NCBI GenBank assembly: GCA_041695085.1 | Contig: JBGFRO010000023.1 | Coordinates: 87,091 to 151,090, forward strand | Reading direction: 5' to 3' | DNA: 64,000 nt | From: DYFT01 sp041695085 | Lineage (GTDB): Bacteria; Bacteroidota; Ignavibacteria; UBA10030 | Shown here: positions 13,801 to 22,800 of the stretch, one piece after another | How positions within the stretch are numbered: position 1 is the first letter of the stretch | How the letters are laid out: each line of letters opens with the position of its first letter | Program-made: the position numbers and the translations under genes | Notes under the pieces: model-generated | The model's input: only the letters and a program-made list of their open reading frames with translations | Told to the model about the DNA's origin: nothing | Database searches by the model: none

Positions 13801-16800
13801 GGCCAACAAACCGACATTTCTGTTTACAGCGGGGAATAGTGGTGACTGGAACAATCCTGCGACGTGGGGCCAGACGGGGACGCCAACGGAGGGAGTCAAT
13901 TATCCTGGTCCGGTCGACAGCGTCACCATTTCGGATAACTTCACGGTTACTCTGACAGCAAATCATTCAGCGCTGGCGGTGACAATCCAGGCATCGAATG
14001 CCGCTGGGACGACGTTGTTGGATGTCGATACGTACAATCTCGTAATCGGTGCAGGAGGTCTCAGCATAGTGGGTGGCGATGCTGATACAAAGATCGCCCG
14101 CGTGCGAGTTGCAGGCGGAACACTCAGTGTCACGGGACCGATTACGCTCACCGCCTCCTCCGCACCACGCGCCGTGCTCGACATCAGCTCCGGTGTCTCA
14201 ACGCTGAATGTCGGCGGCGCACTCACGAAGAGCGGAACGGCAACCTTCTCCGCCGGTACATCGAGCAGCGTGAACTTCAATGGCACATCTCCCCAGACCA
14301 TTGATGTGGCCAACTTCTCGTTTGCGAACGTTCGCGTCAACAACACGCATGCAAATGGAGCCGCGCTCAATGCGGCGGTGACGACATCCAACCTCTCCGG
14401 CAACTTGCGCGTGCTTTCGGGGACCCTCAGCAACGGCGGGTTTGCCATCACAGGCGATCCACTCAAGACGTTCGAGGTAGCAAACGGTGTCACGTTTATC
14501 CTGACAGGCACGAGCTCCTTCCCAACAGGATTCGGTACGAAGACGCTTGGAGCGACGAGCACAGTCCGTTATGAAGGAACGACTCAAACAATCGCTCAAG
14601 AGTCGTACGGCAATCTGGTGATCGGCGGAAGTGGTGCGAAGTCGGTCAATTCCGCACTCACCATTTCGGGTACACTGACACATCTCGCCAGCACCACAAC
14701 GCTTTCCGGTACGTCCGGCGATGATCTTGTCGTCGGAAAGGTCGTGCTCACCGGCGGCACGCTTGTCGATAACGGCCGCACGATCATGGTTACGGGTACC
14801 GGCGCCGGCACGTGGGATAAGAGTGGTGGGGCCACCTTCACGAGCACAGGTATTACAGTCTTCACAGGCGCAGCCCCTCAAATTGGCGCCTCGAACTTCT
14901 CCACACTTCAAATCAACGTCGGCAGCGGGAATACGGCAACCGCAACCGGGGCGTTAACGCCCGCCAACTTCACGCTGACCAGCGGAACGTTCGATCCCGG
15001 AGCATACACTCACACGATCTCGACTGATCTGACGCTCAACAGCGGTTCGCGCTTGCTTGTGAAAACAACAACCTACGGCGCGAACTACAGCCGAATCCCC
15101 GACACGATCCTGAGCGGTAGCACGATCGAGTACACAGCGACCGGCTCGACGGTTGAGACCATCAACTACTACAATTTGACGATCAGTGGGACGGTGACCG
15201 GCTCTTCAACTGCAAGTGTCGACGGCGTCTTCACTGTTTCCAACTCCTTTGAGCCTTCCGGTGGAACGATCACGCTGAACAACGGTGCTTCTCTTGTGAA
15301 TTCCGGAACGCTGACGTTCAGCAATTTGACCATTGCCAATGCGGCGACGGCCACAACATCCAGCTCGTTCAGCGTCGGAGGTACCATGTCGGTCGGAACC
15401 GGCGCGACGTTTGCTCCGGGCGGAACGGTAACGCTCAACGGTGGTGCGACACTCTCCAACGCGGGCTCCCTCGTCTTCCAAAACCTGACTCTCGGCGGTG
15501 CAGTCACTGCGAACACGAGCTACACGGTGAACGGTACACTTGCCGGCGGGGGAACACTCGATGCCACAAGCGGAACCGTCACACTCGGTTCCGGCGCGAC
15601 TATTTCGACGAGCGGTTCCGTGTCGTTCTTCAACCTCACTGTCAACGGCCCTGTGACGGCAAATGCGAGCTACACTGTCAAGGGAACGCTCACGGTTGGC
15701 GCAAGTGGAAATCTCAATCCCACAAGCGGAACCGTGACGTTGACAAATGGCTCCTCTGCGACGAACAGCGGCGTGCTCTCTTTCTTCAATCTCACTATCT
15801 CAGGCACCGTCTCGCTCAATACGAGCTTTACGCTTAAGGGGACCTTGACGAACTCCGGTACGGTCAACCAGACCTCCGGCACGCTGACGACGCAGACCGG
15901 AGCTGTGATCAGCAATACAGGGACGCTGGAGTTGAATAACCTGACCGTTAGCGGTGCGACAACGGGTTCAAACAACTTCACCGTGAACGGCACGCTCACG
16001 CTCAATGCAACGCTGGCGATGGGAAGCAACATCCTCACGATGGGAAGTAGCAGCGCCACCGCCGGGACGGGAGATGTGACGGGAACAGTAAGGAGAACGA
16101 GCTTCACCATCGGAACTCCTTACACGTTTGGCAATCAATTCACCTCCATCAACTACACCTCAGCCTCGGCGTTACCGACCTCTGTGGATGTCGCGATCAC
16201 GATTGGCTCAGCTCCTCCGGAGAAGAGTGACGCCATTCTCCGGACCTACGCCATCACGCAGAGTGGCGGGTCTTCGACTGTCGCGACGCTTCGTTTGCAT
16301 TACCTCGACAGTGAGTTGAACGCGAACGACGAATCGTCCCTCAACCTCTGGCTCAAGAGCGGATCGGTGTATGTCGATACTGGTTCGACGGCTTTTGACA
16401 TCACCGACAATTGGGTCGAGCGGTCGGGTTTGACGGCGCTTACAACATCCTGGACGTTGGCCAACTTTGCGCCGACGGGATTCATTGCTGTGGCGAGTGG
16501 GAACTGGAACGCACCAGCCACGTGGGGCTTAAGTGGCACACCGCAGGAGGGAGTGAACTATCCCGGTCCGAACGACATCGCCAACATCAACGGCAATTTC
16601 ACGGTCACCGTAACGACGAATCAATCCGTACGGAAGATTGTGATGCAACCGACCGGCACGCCCAAGACGGCCCGGGTGAATATCAATGAAGGTCTAACGA
16701 TGACCGTCGGCACGGGCGGCATTGTGATGACGAGTAATCTGAATGGTCGCGTGGCCCAGATCAACGGCCCCAGCGTCACGCTCAACGTCAACGGAAGTAT

Positions 16801-19800
16801 TTCGATGAGTGCCGGAAGCACGTCGGATGCCGTCATCAACCTCACGGGCGGCAGCGGCGTCAGCACCATGAATCTGAAGGGGAGTATCTCAAGGACCGAC
16901 GCAACTTCCGGTACGATCACCTTCAGCAGCAGCGGCATCCTGAACATGAACGGTACCGGCGGACAGACGTTGGATGTGCGAAGCTGCACGTTTGGGAATA
17001 TCCATCTCAACAACACGAGCAGCTCCGGCGTTGAATTACTCGGAGCGATCACCACCACAAACGTCCTCGGTAATCTCCTGGTACAATCCGGCATCTTTAA
17101 CAACAGCGGCTATGCCATCGCCGGTAATACGGGCAAGACCTTCCAACTTGGCGCGGGCACAACGTTTATTCTCGGCGGTACGAGCAGCTTCCCCACGGGC
17201 TTCACCACCTCGATCGATCCAACGAGCACGGTGAACTATTCCGGCGGAGCCCAATCCGTTTCCGATCGTGCCTACGGCAATCTGATCCTTGGTGGCACGG
17301 GCTCCAAAACAATCACCTCATCGATCAGCGTCGCGAACAACTTCACCTATTCTTCGTCTGCGACAACGTCTCTCTCCGCTACGTCGGGACACAATCTCAC
17401 AACGAAAACGTTCACGTTGACGGGTGGTACGTTCAATGACAATGGCCGCACGATCACCGTAACGGGAACGAATACGCAGGTCTGGAACAAATCGGGGGGT
17501 ACCTTCAATGCGACGGGAACGGTCAACATCACCGGTGCCGGGGCACAAATTGGCGCCTCGAACTTTGGGTCGTTGAATATCAACGTGGGCATCGGCAATA
17601 CGGCGACCGCGCTCGGTGCGCTCACAATGTCCGAATTCACGCTCACCACGGGCACCTTCGATCCCGGTACGGCGCTCCACACGATTAGCTCGACCTTCAC
17701 GATTGGTGACGGGACAACGCTTCTCGTGAGAAACTCCTCCTTCGGCGCCAATTACAGCTCGAATCCCACAACGCAATCCGGCAGCACGGTCGATTATATG
17801 AACGCGACGGCCTCCATTAGCAATGCCTTCACATACAGAAATTTGAAGGTCTCGGGAAGCGTCACCGGTGGGACCAACGCGACCGTGAACGAAAAGTTTA
17901 CCGTGACCGGCACCTTCACGCCGTCAAGTGGAAAGATGATTTTCAATAACGGGGCAGAGATCATCAACAACGGCGCACTCACCTTCCGCAAGTTGCAGAT
18001 CACCAACGGTGCAACGGTCACCTCCTTGAGCAACTTCAGTATCAACGACTCGCTCATCGTTGGACAGAATGCGGTCTTCCAGCCCACCGGCACCATCTCA
18101 TTTGTCACGGGGGGTGCAATCGACGTCAACCCGACCGTGTTGAACGAAGGCATCTTGACCTTCAACAACTTGAATGTCTCCGCTCCCGTGAGCACCAGTT
18201 CCTCGTTCTCGGTCTCCGGCACAATGAACGTTCAGGCCAACGGAGAGATCAATCCGAGCGCCGGTAAGATTGTCTTTACAGGTGGATCGAGTATCGTCAA
18301 CTCGTCGGTGCTCTCGTTCTACAGAGTGGAGCTCACCGGTCCCGTGACGGCCAATACGAACTTCTCGGTGAAGGATTCGCTCATCATCGGACCTTCCGGA
18401 TCCCTCAACCAGACTTCGGGTAGCGTCACTCTGGAGAATGGCGCGAAAGTTCGAAACAATGGAAACTTAATCTTCAACTCGTTAAGTGTTACCGGCACCG
18501 TCACGGTAGACCAGAGCTATTCAGTCACGTCGTCGCTCAATGTCGGTTCGGGCGGCAACCTGACGGCAACGGTAGGGACCGTCTCGTTCAGCGGGGGTGC
18601 CTCCATTTCGAACACCGGAACGCTCAGCCTGAATAACGTAACGATTGGTTCCGGAACAGCCACGGCCAATCAAGGTTTCGCGATCGCTGGAACGCTTACG
18701 CTGAACGGCGACCTCGCGATGGGAACGAACATACTCGATCTCGGAACAACGGCCACCATCACCGGTCTCGGCGATGTCACAGGGTACGTGAGAAGAGCGG
18801 GCACGTTCTCCCTCTCCACTTCGTATACGTTCGGGAGTCAGTTTACCTCCATCACGTTCGCTTCCGGCACGCCTCCCACGTCGATCACGGTGAATGTCGT
18901 GAAAGGATCTGCTCCGGTCGAGAAACCGGAGGCTATCTTGCGCTATAATGACATTTCAGCATCCGGTGGTGGAACGTATACCGCCACGCTCCGCCTCCGT
19001 TTCCTGACCGGTGAGCTGAACGGGAATGATCCCTCCACGCTTTCGCTCTGGAGGAAAGTGGGTGTCTCACCCTACGCCGACTCCGGCAGAAGTGCGAACG
19101 ACCTCGTGAATAATTGGGTCGAAAAGTCCGGCCTGGATGGCATCACCGGAATCTGGACGTTGAGTCGGCAGAATCCAGGCGGCTTCATTGCCGTACAGAC
19201 AGGAAGCTGGAACAATCCCGCAACGTGGGGCCTGAGTGGTACGCCCACAGAGGGTATCAACTATCCGGGTCCTTCCGACATCGCGAACATCATCAACAAT
19301 GTCACAGTGACCCTCACGGCCAACCAGTCCGCGTTGCGTGTAAATGTTGAAGGTCCGACATCTGATGGCACAGCGTTGCTGGAAGTGGGTGCGTACACGC
19401 TTACCATCGGCACGGGGGGACTCCGTTTGACGGGGGGTACGTCCGACAGTCGCATTGCCAAAGTTACTGTCGCCGGCGGCACGATAAGCGTGAATGGGGA
19501 TGTCATCTTCAATACGTCGTCGGCTGTGAGGTCTCAGCTCGATCTCAGTCTCGGTTCGAATAGCGTTCTCGCTCTGACCGGCGCGATGACGAAGAATACG
19601 GCGGGAACCTTCGTGCCGGGAACAACGGGTGTCGTCAACTTCACCAGCACAACGGGTGGTCAAACACTCAACGTCTCTGCCTTTACGTTCTCCAATATTC
19701 GGGTGAACAACACGGGAGGCGGCCTCGCTCCCGATGCCGCGATCACGACTTCGAACGTGACGGGTGACATCCGGGTGCAATCGGGAGCCTTCAACAACGG

Positions 19801-22800
19801 AGGATTTGCGATCGCGGGGAATACCGGTAAGACGCTTGAAGTCGCAAACGGCGCCACCTTTAACCTCACCGGTACCAGCTCCTTCCCAACCGGATTCACA
19901 ATTTCGCTCGGAACAACGAGTACAGTGAATTATGCGGGAACCGGTCAGACGATTTCGAACCAATCTTACGGAAATTTGACTCTCAGTGGTTCAGGTGGGC
20001 ATTCCATCTCCACAGCGTTGAACGTCGCCGGTACCTTTACGTATTCCAGCTCCGGCACAACCTCTCTTTCCTCTACGGCGGGACATGATCTTACCACCAA
20101 CAAGTTCCTCCAGACTGCGGGAACGTTTTCCGATGCAGGCAGGACGATCATCGTCACCGGCAGTGGATCCTCAACTTGGTCCAAAACGGGCGGAACGTTC
20201 AACGCAACAGGGATCGTTCGTTTCACCGGCTCCGCTCCGCAGATAGGAGCATCGAACTTTGCGACGCTCGAGATCGACGTTACAGGCGGTAATACGGCGA
20301 GCGCAATAGGCTCGCTTACACCAACCCACCTCGTTCTGACCTCAGGCACGTTCGATCCCGGCTCCTCTCTTCACACCATTGCGACCAACTTCACACTGGC
20401 CTCGGGCTCGACGTTGAAGGTGAATACCTCCACCTTCGCCGGAAATTATTCGAAGTCTCCGACCACCGTCAGTTCAAACTCGACAGTCGATTACACCAGT
20501 TCGACTGCCACGCTCTCGAATGCTTTCACCTACGCGAATTTGCGGGTAAGCGGAACGGTCACAGGCTCCTCATCGCCCGCCGTGGGAGGTGCGTTTACGG
20601 TGACCGGTACGTTCAACAACCCGGGCGGAACGGTCACGTTGAACAACGGCGCTTCCATCGTGGTCTCGGGCGGAACGTTAAACTTCAGCAACCTCACTGT
20701 GGCGGCCGGCGATACTGCTACGTCGGCTTCCAGCTTTGGTGTGTACGGCGCCCTCAGTGTCGGAACAGGCGCGACCTTCACTCCCTCCGGTACGGTGACC
20801 ATGTTCGGTGGATCGAGTATCAGCAATTCCGGCTCATTGACGTTCGGGACACTCTTCGTGGCTGGTACGATCACGGCCAACACCTCCTACAGCGTCTCAC
20901 AGTCACTCAGTATCGGTCTTGCCGGCGATCTGACGGCGACCTCCGGCACTGTGACGATGACGGGGACCTCGACCATCAGCAATCTCAACGCCCTGCAACT
21001 TTACACCGTCGTCTTCAGCGGCACAACGACGAGCTCCTCGAACTTCTCTGTTGCTCAATCTCTGAGTGTTGGAGCATCCGGAAGCTTCACCGCATCGGGC
21101 GGCACCGTTACGATGAACGGCGGTTCCTCCATCGCCAACTCGAACTCACTCACCTTCTATAACGTGACGACGGGATCCGGCACGATTACGTCGTCTTCAG
21201 ACTTCAACGTAGCGGGGACACTCACTGTCGGCGCAGGCTCCACGTTCAATCCGACCGGCACGATTACGATGAACGCCGGCTCGGCAATAACAATTTCCGG
21301 CTCCTCGTCGTTCAACCATCTCACGATCGCAGGAGGGACGGTCACCGGCAATACGAACATCACCGTGAGCGGTACTCTGACCCTCAACGGTACTTTTGCA
21401 ATGGGCTCCAATATCCTCGATCTCGGTGTGTCGACCCCCTTGATTGCTGGAACGGGGGATGTGACGGGCAACGTGCGACGGCAAGGTACGTTCGTGACGG
21501 GAACGGCATATTCATTCGGCAATCGATTTACTTCGATCAACTTTGCGAGCGGGTCGCTGACCGGCTCGGTCACGTTCAACATCTCCATCGGTTCGGCTCC
21601 CGCAGAAAAGCTTGACGCGATTCTCCGTAAGTATGCTGTGACGGAATCCGGCATCTCCGGATACTCGGCGACCGTTCGCTTGCATTATCTCGACAGTGAG
21701 TTGAATGGTAACACTGCATCGGCGATGACGCTCTGGTACAAATCCGGCTCATCATACATCAATCAGGGCCGCACAGGGTCGGTTGATGAGACCGATAAGT
21801 GGGTTGAGAAAAACTCCATTACAGCTTTGGTAGGAGACTGGACTTTAGCGAATCAGCCTGCGGTCGGTTTCACGACCGTCGCAACGGGGAATTGGAATGA
21901 TCCCGCCACGTGGGGTCTAACAGGCACACCGACAGAAGGGGTCAACTATCCCGGCCCGACAGACATTGCCAACGTAACGGGTGGGTTTACCGTCACCATC
22001 AGTGCCACTCACTCTGTGTTGACGTTGAATGTCACAGGGAACACGAACGGTCCCGCAGTCTTGAGTGTCGGGGCTCAATCACTTACAGTGAACGGAAACA
22101 TGACACTCACCGGCGGCAATACGAACGCCCGGTATGCACGCGTGAACGTTGCTGGTGGTACGCTAACGGTAAAAGGTAACATCACCTTCTCGACGGGCAC
22201 GGCGGTTCGTGCCGTGCTCGACCTGAGCGGCGCTGCGAATAGCGTCTTAAACATCGGCGGGACGATGTCCAAGAATACACAAGGTACTTTCACTCCGGGC
22301 ACATCGAGCATCACCAACTACAACGGCACGTCGGCACAAACGATCAACGTCACGAACTTCACATATGCTCACCTGCATACGAACAACACGAGCGGCAGCG
22401 GCGCCTCGCTTGGCGCTGCCATTACAGCGACCAATGTCACCGGCAATCTCCGGGTCCAGTCCGGCATCTTCTCGAATGCCGGTTTCGGCGTTACCGGTGG
22501 AGCCGGCGATACGATTGAAGTTTCCTCCAATGCCAAACTGCAGCTCACTGGCACAACTGGCTTCCCGACGGGATTCAGCACGACGACGCTCGCCTCCACG
22601 AGCACCGTGGAATATCTGGGAACGACGCAATCCGTTGCAAACCTTCCCTACGGAAATCTGACCCTGGGCGGCACCGGCAGCAAGACGATCGCATCGGCAC
22701 TTTCCGTTACCGGAACGTTCACCTATTCCAGCTCCGCTTCCACAAGTCTGTCAGGTACTGCGGGACACGATCTGACCACCGGCAAGTTCGTCCTCAGCAA